In this document: positions 56,316 through 64,000 of the stretch, in pieces
How positions within the stretch are numbered: the first letter of the stretch is position 1
Layout of the letters: each line of letters opens with the position of its first letter
Source: Bradyrhizobium hereditatis
GTDB lineage: Bacteria; Pseudomonadota; Alphaproteobacteria; Rhizobiales; Xanthobacteraceae
DNA length: 64,000 bases
Assembly: GCF_020329435.1 (NCBI RefSeq)
Contig: NZ_JAGKJK010000016.1
Coordinates: forward strand, 1-64,000
Direction: 5' to 3'
Program-made: the position numbers and the translations under genes
The notes under the pieces: generated by a model
Told to the model about the DNA's origin: nothing
What the model saw: only the letters and a program-made list of their open reading frames with translations
Databases searched by the model: none

Positions 56316-56793
56316 CGGCGGCCGTGCCTGCAGGCTTCTTCCACTTCACGCGCTTGATCGTCCCTGAGAAGGTGAACAGCGACCGCTCGCCCGATTTCAA
56401 GACGCCGCGCAGGAAGATCAGCGAGCCGCCGGCGCGGGTGATTTCACCCTCGCATTCGATCAGTTCGCCCTCGCGCGCCGCGTCGAGAAACTCGCAGGCG
56501 AACGACACCGTCACGCCCGGTCCCTCCAGCACAGAGGAGGCGATCGCAAACAGGCAGTAATCGGCGAACGACATGAAGCAGCCGCCATGTACGTTACGTT
56601 GGCCGTTGAGGTGTTTTTTCTCGACCCGGAACGCGCACCGCACCTTGCCGTTCTCGTCCATGCGGTGCCAGAACGGGCCGTTATGGGTCTCAAAACTGTC
56701 GCGGGTCCAGGTCCGCCAGCCCTTGAATTCGCCCTCGGTTTCGACATGCAGGTCAGGGCGGCGGTGGAATGCGTTTTGTGGGAGCTCGTTCAC
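56305..56793 (-). CDS. PaaI/hotdog thioesterase family protein
   Basis: 162 residues. Hotdog core HLNGQRNVHGGCFMSFADYCLFAIASSVLEGPGVTVSFACEFLDAAREGELIEC. VHGG-x-x-x-S-x-x-D is a typical family motif (Asp near residue 72). Probably an acyl-CoA thioesterase; the substrate is unknown. It overlaps the downstream EamA transporter gene by 11 bp. Confidence 0.85.
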   Translation of the reverse strand: MNELPQNAFHRRPDLHVETEGEFKGWRTWTRDSFETHNGPFWHRMDENGKVRCAFRVEKKHLNGQRNVHGGCFMSFADYCLFAIASSVLEGPGVTVSFACEFLDAAREGELIECEGEITRAGGSLIFLRGVLKSGERSLFTFSGTIKRVKWKKPAGTAAVAT

Positions 56794-56955
56794 TAAAAAT
56801 GGCCTTCAATTGGATGTTTCCGCTCTTAAATCCGATCCGGGAAGGATGTGCAAACGCCGATCCCGAGAATCGCCCCTTCGCAAAGCTCTGGACAGGCCGG
56901 AAATGCGCCATAAAAGGCCTTTTCGCCCCCAGTCGATCTCCCTATTAAGGCAGCC

Positions 56956-59163
56956 ATGAACGAGCCCCAGATTACCCCCGAACTCGTCGCCAGCCATGGT
57001 CTCAAGCCCGACGAGTATGAGCGCATCCTCAAGCTGATCGGGCGGGTGCCGACGTTCACCGAGCTCGGGATTTTCTCGGCGATGTGGAACGAGCACTGCT
57101 CGTACAAGTCCTCGCGCATCCATCTGCGGGGGCTGCCGACCAAGGCGCCCTGGGTGATCCAGGGGCCGGGCGAGAACGCCGGCGTGATTGATATCGGCGA
57201 CGGGCAGGCGGTGGTCTTCAAGATGGAGAGCCATAACCACCCGAGCTACATCGAGCCCTATCAGGGCGCGACGACGGGCGTCGGCGGCATCCTGCGCGAC
57301 GTCTTCACGATGGGCGCGCGCCCCATTGCCTGCCTGAACGCGCTCTCCTTCGGCGCGCCGGAACACCCGAAAACGCGCCATCTGGTGTCAGGCGTGGTCG
57401 CCGGTATCGGCGGCTATGGCAATTCCTTCGGCGTGCCGACGGTCGGCGGCCAGGTGCGTTTCCACACCCGCTATGACGGCAACATCCTGGTCAACGCGAT
57501 GGCGGTCGGCCTCGCCGAGGCCGACAAGATCTTCTACGCGGCGGCCTCCGGCGTGAACATGCCGATCGTCTATTTGGGCTCCAAGACCGGCCGCGACGGC
57601 ATCCACGGCGCCTCGATGGCGTCGGCCGAGTTCGACGAAAATTCCGAGGAGAAGCGCCCGACCGTGCAGGTCGGCGATCCCTTCGCCGAAAAGCTGCTGC
57701 TCGAAGCCTGCCTCGAGATCATGGAAAAGGGCTGCGTCATCGCGATCCAGGACATGGGCGCGGCGGGCCTGACCTGCTCGGCGGTCGAGATGGGCGCCAA
57801 GGGCGATCTCGGCGTCGATCTCATTCTCGACAATGTGCCGACGCGCGAGACCGGCATGAGCGCCTACGAGATGATGCTCTCGGAAAGCCAGGAGCGCATG
57901 CTCATGGTGCTCAAGCCCGAGAAGGAGAAAGAGGCCGAGGCGATCTTCACGAAGTGGGGGCTCGATTTCGCCATCGTCGGCTACACCACGCCGAGCAAGC
58001 GCTTCGTGGTCAAGCATGGCGGTGCCGTGATGGCCGATCTGCCGATCAAGGAGCTAGGCGACGAGGCGCCGGTCTACGACCGGCCGCATGTCGCCTCTCA
58101 GCCGCTGCCCGTGGTGCACGCGCGCGACGTGGAGCCGCCGATCGCGATCATGCCGGCGCTAGAAAAGCTGATCGGAACGCCCGAATTATGCTCGAAGCGC
58201 TGGGTGTGGGAACAGTACGACCACGTCATTCTCGGCAATACCGTGCAGCGCCCCGGCGGCGATGCCGCGGTGGTGCGCGTCGAGGATGGGCCGAAGGGGC
58301 TCGCGCTCACCGTCGATGTGACGCCGCGCTATTGCGAGGCCGATCCGTTCGAAGGCGGTAAGCAGGCTGTCGCCGAGGCCTGGCGCAACATCACGGCGGT
58401 CGGCGGCCGGCCGCTTGCGATCACCGACAATCTGAATTTCGGCAATCCGGAGCGGCCTGAGATCATGGGCCAGTTCGTCGGCTGCCTGAAGGGTATCGGC
58501 GAAGCCTGCCGCGCGCTCGACTTCCCGGTCGTCTCCGGGAACGTCTCGCTCTACAACGAAACCAACGGCCGCGGCATTCTGCCGACACCCTCCATCGGCG
58601 GCGTCGGCGTGCTCGACGATTTCACGAAGTCGGCGACGCTCGCATTCAAGGCTGCGGGCGAGGCGATCCTCCTGATCGGCGACACTCACGGTTGGCTCGG
58701 ACAGTCCGTCTACCTGCGCGACATCTGCGGCCGCGAAGAGGGGGCGCCGCCGCCGGTCGATCTTGCCGCCGAAAAGCGCAACGGCGATGTCGTGCGCGGC
58801 ATGATCCACGCCGGCACGGCAACCGCGGTTCATGACGTCTCCGACGGCGGCCTGCTGATCGCGCTCGCCGAGATGGCGATCGCGAGCGGGATCGGCGCGC
58901 AGCTATTGGCAGCGCCTGCAGCGATCGTGCCGCATGCCTATTGGTTCGGCGAGGATCAGGCCCGCTACATCGTGACCGTGCCGGCGGCGGATGCCGGCCT
59001 CGTGCTCGCCAAGATGAACGGCGCGAGCGTGCCGTGCGCGCGCATCGGCACCACCGGCGGCGACGCGCTCGCGGTGGAGGGCGAGGGGCAGGTGGCGGTG
59101 AATACGCTTAAGACGGCGTTCGAGCACTGGCTGCCGGCGTATATGAGCGGCAAGGCGGCGTAG
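56956..59163 (+). CDS. purL: PurL, synthetase subunit of FGAM synthetase
   Basis: 735 residues: the small form, which needs PurS and PurQ. Features: ITPELVASHGLKPDEYERIL, ESHNHPSYIEPYQGATTGVGGILRDVFTMGARP (ATP/metal site), ENSEEKRPTVQVGDPFAEKLLLEACLE, GVNMPIVYLGSKTGRDGIHGASMAS, a second half with TVDVTPRYCEADPFEGGKQAVAEAWRNITAVG, and GDTHGWLGQSVYLRDI. It is separated from purQ by four unrelated genes, so it has its own promoter. Confidence 0.97.
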   Translation: MNEPQITPELVASHGLKPDEYERILKLIGRVPTFTELGIFSAMWNEHCSYKSSRIHLRGLPTKAPWVIQGPGENAGVIDIGDGQAVVFKMESHNHPSYIEPYQGATTGVGGILRDVFTMGARPIACLNALSFGAPEHPKTRHLVSGVVAGIGGYGNSFGVPTVGGQVRFHTRYDGNILVNAMAVGLAEADKIFYAAASGVNMPIVYLGSKTGRDGIHGASMASAEFDENSEEKRPTVQVGDPFAEKLLLEACLEIMEKGCVIAIQDMGAAGLTCSAVEMGAKGDLGVDLILDNVPTRETGMSAYEMMLSESQERMLMVLKPEKEKEAEAIFTKWGLDFAIVGYTTPSKRFVVKHGGAVMADLPIKELGDEAPVYDRPHVASQPLPVVHARDVEPPIAIMPALEKLIGTPELCSKRWVWEQYDHVILGNTVQRPGGDAAVVRVEDGPKGLALTVDVTPRYCEADPFEGGKQAVAEAWRNITAVGGRPLAITDNLNFGNPERPEIMGQFVGCLKGIGEACRALDFPVVSGNVSLYNETNGRGILPTPSIGGVGVLDDFTKSATLAFKAAGEAILLIGDTHGWLGQSVYLRDICGREEGAPPPVDLAAEKRNGDVVRGMIHAGTATAVHDVSDGGLLIALAEMAIASGIGAQLLAAPAAIVPHAYWFGEDQARYIVTVPAADAGLVLAKMNGASVPCARIGTTGGDALAVEGEGQVAVNTLKTAFEHWLPAYMSGKAA

Positions 59164-59189
59164 CGACGCTCTCTCCATCTCGGGAGATG

Positions 59190-59297
59190 CGTTCCCTCTC
59201 CCCTTACGGGAGAGGGTTAGGGAGAGGGGTAGCCACGCGCACCACCGTTGCCGCTTAACCCTCTCCCCAGCCCTCCCCCGCAAGGGGGGAGGGAGCG
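59190..59297. repeat. Dispersed palindromic repeat, fifth family
   Basis: CCCTCTCCCCTTACGGGAGAGGG at the left and CCCTCCCCCGCAAGGGGGGAGGG at the right, with AACCCTCTCCCC pairing to GGGGAGAGGGTT-like units. It lies between the convergent purL and acyltransferase genes and probably also acts as a terminator. Confidence 0.78.
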
Positions 59298-59335
59298 CAG
59301 TATGCGTTGGGGCCACCATCGTCATTGAATGACGA

Positions 59336-60520
59336 TCATAGCACCTTGCTCGCCCCGGGGATCTGCCGCAGCGTGCGCGTGATCCCCCAGCTCGCCGCGA
59401 CCGTCAGCACGAAACCGACCGTCGCCTTCACGATCGCCGGCAGATCGTAGTCGAACAGCCAGTATTGCAGCCAAAGTGCGATCGGGTAATGCACCAGGAA
59501 CATGCCGTAGGCGTCCGCCTGCATCGGATCGAGCAGCTTGGCTGAGCCTGATTGCCTGAACCTCTGGAAAAAGGCCAGGATCAGAAACAGGATGGCGACG
59601 CTGAAGACAGTGAAGCAGATGGCATAGAGCGCTTCATACCAGTCCGGCAGCGGCGACGGATTGCCGAGTATTTCGCGCTTGATGAAGATCAGCACCCATA
59701 AGAGGCAATACGGAACGATCGCCAGCACCATCCAATCCCAGCTGACCTTCGCCATCCGGCCGTCTGCCGAGAGCAGCCCGCGATCCATTTGCGCAACGCC
59801 GATGCCGGCGCCGAAAAAGAAGTAGCTCGCATAGAGCATCACGCGCCCGTGCTGCACTGAGAACGGACCGAACTCGAACCAGTTGCTTGGTCCGTAGTGA
59901 ACCAGCCCGGGAATGTAGAACGCTGCGGTAACGCCAAGCATGACCGCGAAGAACACCGCGGGCCGACGGCGGCCGTACAGCGAGAGCCGATTGATCGGAT
60001 CAAGCAGGTTGGGCGACAGCCGATACAAAATGCAGGCCACCACGTCGAAACTGAGCAGGACCCAGAGAAACCAGATCGGCCCGCTCGGCCACGGCCCCTT
60101 CGTGATCATATTCCACCAGTAATCCGAAAAGCCGATTTCGGGGTGGTGCCGCAGGGAGATCGCGTAATAGGCGAGCGGAATGACCGTGAAGGCGCAGATC
60201 ACGAAGGGTAAGCCAAGCCGAAGCAGGCGATCTGCCAGATAGCTCAACGGTCCCTTCCGGGCGATACCGGACCAGGCGAACAGTCCCGACAGGAAGAAGA
60301 ACATCGCCATGAAGAAACTGTCGGTGGCGAGCACGATCATGTCGAAGCCGAAGAAGTACTTCGGATCGGTATGACCGAAATAAGTATAGGGGATGACGGC
60401 GTGGTGGAGCAGCACCACCAGTGTCAGGAAGGTGCGGGCGCGATCAAGCGAAAGGTTTCGCGATTTGGCTGTAGGCACTGCGCTTACGTCGGCATGGCCC
60501 ACGGTGGAAATCGATGTCAT
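59336..60520 (-). CDS. Acyltransferase 3 family membrane protein
   Basis: 394 residues, about ten membrane helices. Starts MTSISTVGHADVSAV, then NLSLDRARTFLTLVVLLHHAVIPYTYFG (catalytic Arg/His as in R-x-x-A-x-x-L-V-x-x-x-H), DSFFMAMFFFLSGLFAW, PIWFLWVLLSFDVVACILYRL and MFLVHYPIALWLQYWLF. Similar to OpgC-like and other O-acyltransferases that modify polysaccharides or glucans; the acceptor is not known. ATG 60520 follows GGGAGG. Confidence 0.88.
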   Translation of the reverse strand: MTSISTVGHADVSAVPTAKSRNLSLDRARTFLTLVVLLHHAVIPYTYFGHTDPKYFFGFDMIVLATDSFFMAMFFFLSGLFAWSGIARKGPLSYLADRLLRLGLPFVICAFTVIPLAYYAISLRHHPEIGFSDYWWNMITKGPWPSGPIWFLWVLLSFDVVACILYRLSPNLLDPINRLSLYGRRRPAVFFAVMLGVTAAFYIPGLVHYGPSNWFEFGPFSVQHGRVMLYASYFFFGAGIGVAQMDRGLLSADGRMAKVSWDWMVLAIVPYCLLWVLIFIKREILGNPSPLPDWYEALYAICFTVFSVAILFLILAFFQRFRQSGSAKLLDPMQADAYGMFLVHYPIALWLQYWLFDYDLPAIVKATVGFVLTVAASWGITRTLRQIPGASKVL

Positions 60521-60622
60521 GCGCGCCTCCCGGCCAGGCAAAGTCTGTCAAATGTTGCCGCCCGGAACCTGATTCAGCAAGGCCCATTCGGGCCCTCGCA
60601 AATCCCATCCCCGAGCCGCTTC

Positions 60623-60647
60623 GGAACCGCTGGCGCAAGCCGCCGTT
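60623..60647 (+). promoter_or_regulatory. EcfG-type general stress promoter before the DUF1328 gene
   Basis: GGAAC (60623-60627), 16 nt, CGTT (60644-60647): exact match to GGAAC-N16-CGTT. The predicted start is 50 bp upstream of ATG 60707. This places the DUF1328 gene under the PhyR-NepR-EcfG general stress response. Confidence 0.72.
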
Positions 60648-60706
60648 AGGCCAGATGAATTGATCGGCCGCCGTCAGCGCGGCCCGCAGAGGTTGCGGAG
60701 CAAGCA

Positions 60707-60880
60707 ATGACAATTCTCAAATGGGCGTTGATCTTCTTTCTGGTGTCGATCGTCGCCGGCATTTTCGGCTTCACCGGCATATCAGCGGCGTCCGCCGACA
60801 TCGCCCGCTTCCTGTTCTATGTCTTTGTCGTAATCTTCCTGGTGCTCCTGATCCTCGGGCTAACGATATTCAGGGTGTAG
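60707..60880 (+). CDS. DUF1328 small membrane protein (57 aa)
   Basis: 57 residues: MTILKWALIFFLVSIVAGIF, GFTGISAASADIARFLFYVF, VVIFLVLLILGLTIFRV. Two membrane helices with a short GFTGISAASADIAR loop, the hallmark of DUF1328 (YtjA-like). GGAG at about 8 bp precedes the ATG. Too short for usual ORF cut-offs. The family is often stress-inducible, in agreement with the promoter. Confidence 0.85.
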   Translation: MTILKWALIFFLVSIVAGIFGFTGISAASADIARFLFYVFVVIFLVLLILGLTIFRV

Positions 60881-60888
60881 AGTCCGGC

Positions 60889-61248
60889 CTACGCCACTTC
60901 CTCGATCCTCACCTTGTCCGGATAGAACGCCAGACGACCAGCGATCTCGGCCATGGCCGGGAAGGGCGTTTCATAGGTCCAGATCGAGTTTTCGATGCGC
61001 TTGCCGTTGGCATTGATGCTGAAATAGTTCGCATCTCCCTTGTAGGGGCAGTGCGTGGTCCGCTCGGTGCGGGCCAATAGCGCCATATTGGTGTCCTCGC
61101 GCGGCACATATTGCACCGCCGGATAGCTAGCTTCCTTCAGCGTCAGCGCACGGGTGGTATCGGCGATCACCACGCCGTCTACCGAGACCCGGACGCGCCG
61201 GGGGTTTGCCGTAATCGTGATCGGATGGTCGGGACCGGGCAATTTCAT
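60889..61248 (-). CDS. DUF427 protein
   Basis: 119 residues: KLPGPDHPITITANPRRVRVSVDGVVIADTTRALTLKEASYPAVQYVPREDTNMALL, THCPYKGDANYFSINANGKRIENSIWTYETPFPAMAEIAGRLAFYPDKVRIE. The CPYKGDA motif and beta-strand pattern define DUF427, a small beta-barrel of unknown enzymatic function. Convergent with the DUF1328 gene (8 bp between stops). Confidence 0.9.
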   Translation of the reverse strand: MKLPGPDHPITITANPRRVRVSVDGVVIADTTRALTLKEASYPAVQYVPREDTNMALLARTERTTHCPYKGDANYFSINANGKRIENSIWTYETPFPAMAEIAGRLAFYPDKVRIEEVA

Positions 61249-61433
61249 GGTTCTAAGCCTCTTTTTCGGTCAGCCCGACGTCGGCGGGCGCGACGCGATC
61301 TCGCGGTGTCAAAGCGATCGGGGCGGAATATAGTGGTGCCAGGCGTGACCTTGAAGAGCGTACGCGCTAGGTTTGGCCGTCACGGCCTTGCGAGCTGGCC
61401 GTGATTCGAAACACCTGACGGAGACATGCTGGA

Positions 61434-61688
61434 ATGCCGATGGACGCCCACGAAATCGAATCGATGATCAAGGCAGCCATTCCCGATGCCGAGGTGACGA
61501 TCCGCGATCTCGCAGGCGATGGCGACCACTACGCCGCGACCGTGATCTCGGAGTCGTTCCGCGGAAAGTCACGCGTGCAGCAGCACCAGATCGTCTATCA
61601 GTCGCTCAGGGGACAGATGGGCGGCGTGCTGCACGCGCTGGCGCTGCAAACCGGGGTACCTGGCGGACCCGGAGTGCCGGAGGGCTAA
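61434..61688 (+). CDS. BolA-family protein
   Basis: 84 residues: MPMDAHEIESMIKAAIPDAEVTIRDLAGDGDHYAATVISESFRGKSRVQQHQIVYQSLRGQMGGVLHALALQ. The fold and the R-V-x-x-H-x-x-V-Y segment (His for Fe-S ligand with a partner glutaredoxin) fit BolA. In many alphaproteobacteria it pairs with grxD, which is not seen downstream here. Probably part of iron-sulfur or iron regulation. Confidence 0.9.
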   Translation: MPMDAHEIESMIKAAIPDAEVTIRDLAGDGDHYAATVISESFRGKSRVQQHQIVYQSLRGQMGGVLHALALQTGVPGGPGVPEG

Positions 61689-61715
61689 GGCCCAACGACC
61701 CATGCGGGGGCACCG

Positions 61716-62894
61716 ATGACGGACAATCCGCACGGCGCGATGTTTCGCGTGATCGTGCCGCACCAGCACAGCCGCGTCACCTATGTGGAGCTGTTTTTCG
61801 ATCTCGTCTTCGTCTTTGCGGTTACCCAGATCTCGCACACGCTGCTCGCGCATTTTACGCTTCTAGGCGCGCTGCAGGTCACGCTGCTGTTTCTCGCGGT
61901 GTGGTGGGTGTGGGTTTTCACCACCTGGATCACCAACTGGCTTAATCCTGAAAAGACTCCGGTCCGGCTCCTGCTGTTTGCGATGATGCTGGGCGGGCTG
62001 GTGCTGTCGACCTCGATCCCCAAGGCGTTTGAAGAGCGGGGATTATGGTTTGCCATCGCCTATGCTTCCATGCAGGTCGGCAAGACGATCTTTCTGTGGT
62101 TGTCGACGCCGGCGTCGCGCCCGCGGACTCGCATGAATGCGATCCGGATCGCCGCCTGGCTTTCGCTCTCGGCGATCTTCTGGATCGCCGGCGGGGTTAT
62201 GGAAGGCCAATCGCGTTTGACGCTGTGGGCCGTTGCGCTCGTTATCGAGTATATCTCGCCCTCGGTGCGGTTCTGGATTCCCCGCTATGGCGCGTCCTCG
62301 GTCGCGGACTGGATGATCGAAGGCGGCCATATGGCCGAACGCTGCGCGCTGTTCATCATCATCGCGCTCGGCGAATCCATCGTCGTCATCGGCGCGACCT
62401 TCGCCGAACTCACCTGGACGAGTGAAAACGTTCTGGCGTTCCTCTCGGCCCTCATCGGCAGCATCGCGATGTGGTGGATTTATTTCCATATCGGCGCCGA
62501 AGCCGGCTCCGAAGAGCTTTCAAAATCGAGCGAGCCGGGCAGGCTGGCGCGGCTCGCCTATACTTATCTGCATATGCCGATCGTGGCCGGTATCATCATT
62601 GCGGCGGTGGCGGATGAACTGGTGCTGAAGCACCCCGGTGGACATTCCGATCTCAAGACAGTGACGAGCGCGATCGGTGGTCCCTTGCTGTTTCTGTTCG
62701 GGACCATCCTGTTCAAGTACAGCTTCCGGGGCTTCCTTCAGCTCTCACACGGCGCCGGCATCATCGCGCTCTGCGCGCTCGCATGGCTTGCGAGCGACCT
62801 TTCGCCACTGCTGCTGTCGGTCCTGACCACCGCGATCATGATGGTCGTCGCGATGTGGGAAACGATCTCGCTGCGATCGAGCCGAGCGGAATAG
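61716..62894 (+). CDS. Low temperature requirement protein A (LtrA) family
   Basis: 392 residues, about 10-12 membrane helices. N-terminus MTDNPHGAMFRVIVPHQHSRVTYVELFFDLVFVFAVTQISH (the E-L-F-F-D-L-V-F-V signature of LtrA), then WITNWLNPEKTPVRLLLFAMMLGG, and a GGHMAERCALFIIIALGESIVVIG block (E-R conserved). Role unknown. It starts 27 bp after bolA. Confidence 0.9.
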   Translation: MTDNPHGAMFRVIVPHQHSRVTYVELFFDLVFVFAVTQISHTLLAHFTLLGALQVTLLFLAVWWVWVFTTWITNWLNPEKTPVRLLLFAMMLGGLVLSTSIPKAFEERGLWFAIAYASMQVGKTIFLWLSTPASRPRTRMNAIRIAAWLSLSAIFWIAGGVMEGQSRLTLWAVALVIEYISPSVRFWIPRYGASSVADWMIEGGHMAERCALFIIIALGESIVVIGATFAELTWTSENVLAFLSALIGSIAMWWIYFHIGAEAGSEELSKSSEPGRLARLAYTYLHMPIVAGIIIAAVADELVLKHPGGHSDLKTVTSAIGGPLLFLFGTILFKYSFRGFLQLSHGAGIIALCALAWLASDLSPLLLSVLTTAIMMVVAMWETISLRSSRAE

Positions 62895-62918
62895 TGCAGT
62901 GCCGTCAATCCGGCCTTT

Positions 62919-63149
62919 TCAATCCAGCCGTGGCCGCCTGACCGGCGCCAGTTGCGGCGAGTTGTGCTGATCGACGACATTTCTGAGAACGAGGGTTGAG
63001 AGCTGGACCACCAGCGCCCGAAGCCGCGCATTTTCCTCGATAAGCGCGACGCGTTCGGTGTCCGCTGCGTCGTCCCAGTCCGTGTCATTGTGAGACGGCG
63101 ATCCGGCACATGGCCCGTGGCTGCTCGACGCTGGATACGCATTCCCCAT
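62919..63149 (-). CDS. Small coiled-coil protein (76 aa)
   Basis: 76 residues. N-terminal half low-complexity (MGNAYPASSSHGPCAGSPSH), then a heptad-like helix ERVALIEENARLRALVVQLSTLVLRNVVDQHN, which should form a leucine-zipper-like coiled coil. ATG 63149 follows AAGGGA at 8 bp. Similar short proteins occur in Bradyrhizobium without function. Confidence 0.62.
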   Translation of the reverse strand: MGNAYPASSSHGPCAGSPSHNDTDWDDAADTERVALIEENARLRALVVQLSTLVLRNVVDQHNSPQLAPVRRPRLD

Positions 63150-63429
63150 GACTGACATCCCTTGAAACGAACTCACCCCATCATGCCGAAGAAGATACGG
63201 CTGAGTCCGCGTCAAAAATTGGACCTTTCGAAGGGCAAACGAGAGCGCAGATGGACCCTTTTGCGGGCGGATCGATAAAGATGAACACTTGTTAAGAAGT
63301 TTGTTTATACTGCGGTCCGGCAAAGGTGCGGGGAACGCGCGGCGGCGTAGGCACCTTTTCCAATGAACCTTGACCAGCGCGATCATTCAATGCCCACGGG
63401 GGGTACCGTGGTGGTGGGAATACGCGCCT

Positions 63430-63729
63430 ATGAAACAGAGTGAAGCAAGAGTACGGATCATTCAGGAGTGGGACCGCTGGATTCTAACGCAGACAATCGA
63501 GCCGGACGGACCCACTGGGAAAGACTCGCTGAAATTCTACCACGAACTGCAGGACGCCGGATCGCCGCTGTTGGACTTCCAGTCTCGCGGACAGGACAAG
63601 TGGCGGATCATTCATGCGTGGCTGCTCGGCGCAGACCGATTGTCCGATGACTGGATATCTGTCGCGCCCCGGATCGCGCCAACACGCCGGCTGCGACCCG
63701 ATCGCAGGCGATCGGTCTGTAAGACGTGA
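63430..63729 (+). CDS. Small hypothetical protein (99 aa)
   Basis: 99 residues, MKQSEARVRIIQEWDRWILT, then QTIEPDGPTGKDSLKFYHEL, QDAGSPLLDFQSRGQDKWRI and IHAWLLGADRLSDDW with a basic tail. Soluble, with a Trp-rich centre. The ATG is preceded by GGTGGGAATAC. I do not recognise it. Low to moderate coding potential. Confidence 0.58.
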   Translation: MKQSEARVRIIQEWDRWILTQTIEPDGPTGKDSLKFYHELQDAGSPLLDFQSRGQDKWRIIHAWLLGADRLSDDWISVAPRIAPTRRLRPDRRRSVCKT

Positions 63730-63753
63730 ACCGTAGAGGCCGCGACGATTACC

Positions 63754-64000
63754 TCACTCCGACGCCACCAGCGCGTGAACGGAGAACATCTGGTCGCGGT
63801 CGGTCCAGGTTTCCCGCACCGACCATCCCGACTCGCGCGCCAGCACGGTGAAGCGATCGAGGCTGTATTTATAGCTCGACTCGGTGTGAATGCTTTCGCC
63901 GGGACGGAATGAAAAATTCCGTCCCAGGATACGCACAGTCTGCGCCTTCTTGGAAATCAGGTGCATCTCGATGCGATGCCGCTCGCGGTTATAGACCGAA
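63754..64000 (-). CDS. egtD: L-histidine N(alpha)-methyltransferase, C-terminal part (truncated by window edge)
   Basis: The frame continues past the right edge. Visible: SVYNRERHRIEMHLISKKAQ, VRILGRNFSFRPGESIHTESSYKYSLDRFTVLARESGWSVRETWTDRDQMFSVHAL. The YNxExxRIEMHL, GESIHTExSYKY and FSVHxL motifs match the C-terminal segment of EgtD, the SAM-dependent enzyme making hercynine in ergothioneine synthesis. Only about 82 codons are seen. Confidence 0.82.
   Translation of the reverse strand, partial: SVYNRERHRIEMHLISKKAQTVRILGRNFSFRPGESIHTESSYKYSLDRFTVLARESGWSVRETWTDRDQMFSVHALVASE

Overview
The window reads as a chromosomal segment of an alphaproteobacterium close to Bradyrhizobium (Nitrobacteraceae). 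The evidence is high GC, protein similarity recalled from memory, the DUF1476/purC/purS/purQ/purL/bolA neighbourhood, an alphaproteobacterial SOS box (GAAC-N7-GAAC) upstream of recA, and several families of dispersed palindromic repeats typical of that group. I saw no tRNA, rRNA, transposase, integrase or CRISPR array.

Layout. 1-8.4 kb: tail of a Pro/Arg-rich protein, a membrane-anchored PQQ dehydrogenase, a long structured non-coding element (2640-3090), then many small genes (NTF2-like, PaaI thioesterase, PilZ, DUF6894, several 56-110 aa unknowns, some with their own terminators). 8.5-12 kb: SOS-regulated recA and a translationally coupled pair of paralogous unknown proteins. 12-17 kb: the glycine cleavage operon gcvT-gcvH-gcvP on the minus strand behind a tandem glycine riboswitch. 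17-24.4 kb: alaS, an RlpA-like protein, DUF2270, three secreted small proteins, icd. 24.5-31.9 kb: a membrane alpha/beta hydrolase, a TrmJ methyltransferase fused to a degenerate DUF559 nuclease domain, a DUF1326-DUF2182 pair, and AraC/SDR and TetR regulatory units.

32-35.5 kb: an OsmC - acyl-CoA dehydrogenase - rhodanese operon behind a good sigma-54 promoter, then an outer-membrane-like protein. 35.7-42.2 kb: a three-gene overlapping operon (catalase-like protein, unknown protein, DyP peroxidase) convergent with a large cyclase-like/AAA/TPR signalling protein. 42.4-48.4 kb: a PAS-PAS-AAA-Fis sigma-54 activator divergent from an ABC importer plus cyanase (cynS). The shared 167-bp intergenic region holds a near-consensus sigma-54 promoter and three spaced palindromes, so I read it as a cyanate uptake and degradation module with its own activator.

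48.5-64 kb: a PEP mutase/isocitrate lyase family enzyme, a LysR regulator, the F1-ATPase inhibitor zeta homologue (DUF1476), purC-purS-orf59-purQ-tctC-like, then purL after four interposed genes. After that come an acyltransferase, a DUF1328 gene with an EcfG-type stress promoter, DUF427, bolA, ltrA and, at the right edge, the C-terminal part of egtD.

The most interesting items are the cyanate regulatory region, the unannotated 59-aa gene wedged between purS and purQ, the TrmJ-DUF559 fusion, the catalase/unknown/DyP operon and the structured element at 2640-3090. All functional assignments are from reading the translated sequence; no database search was run.
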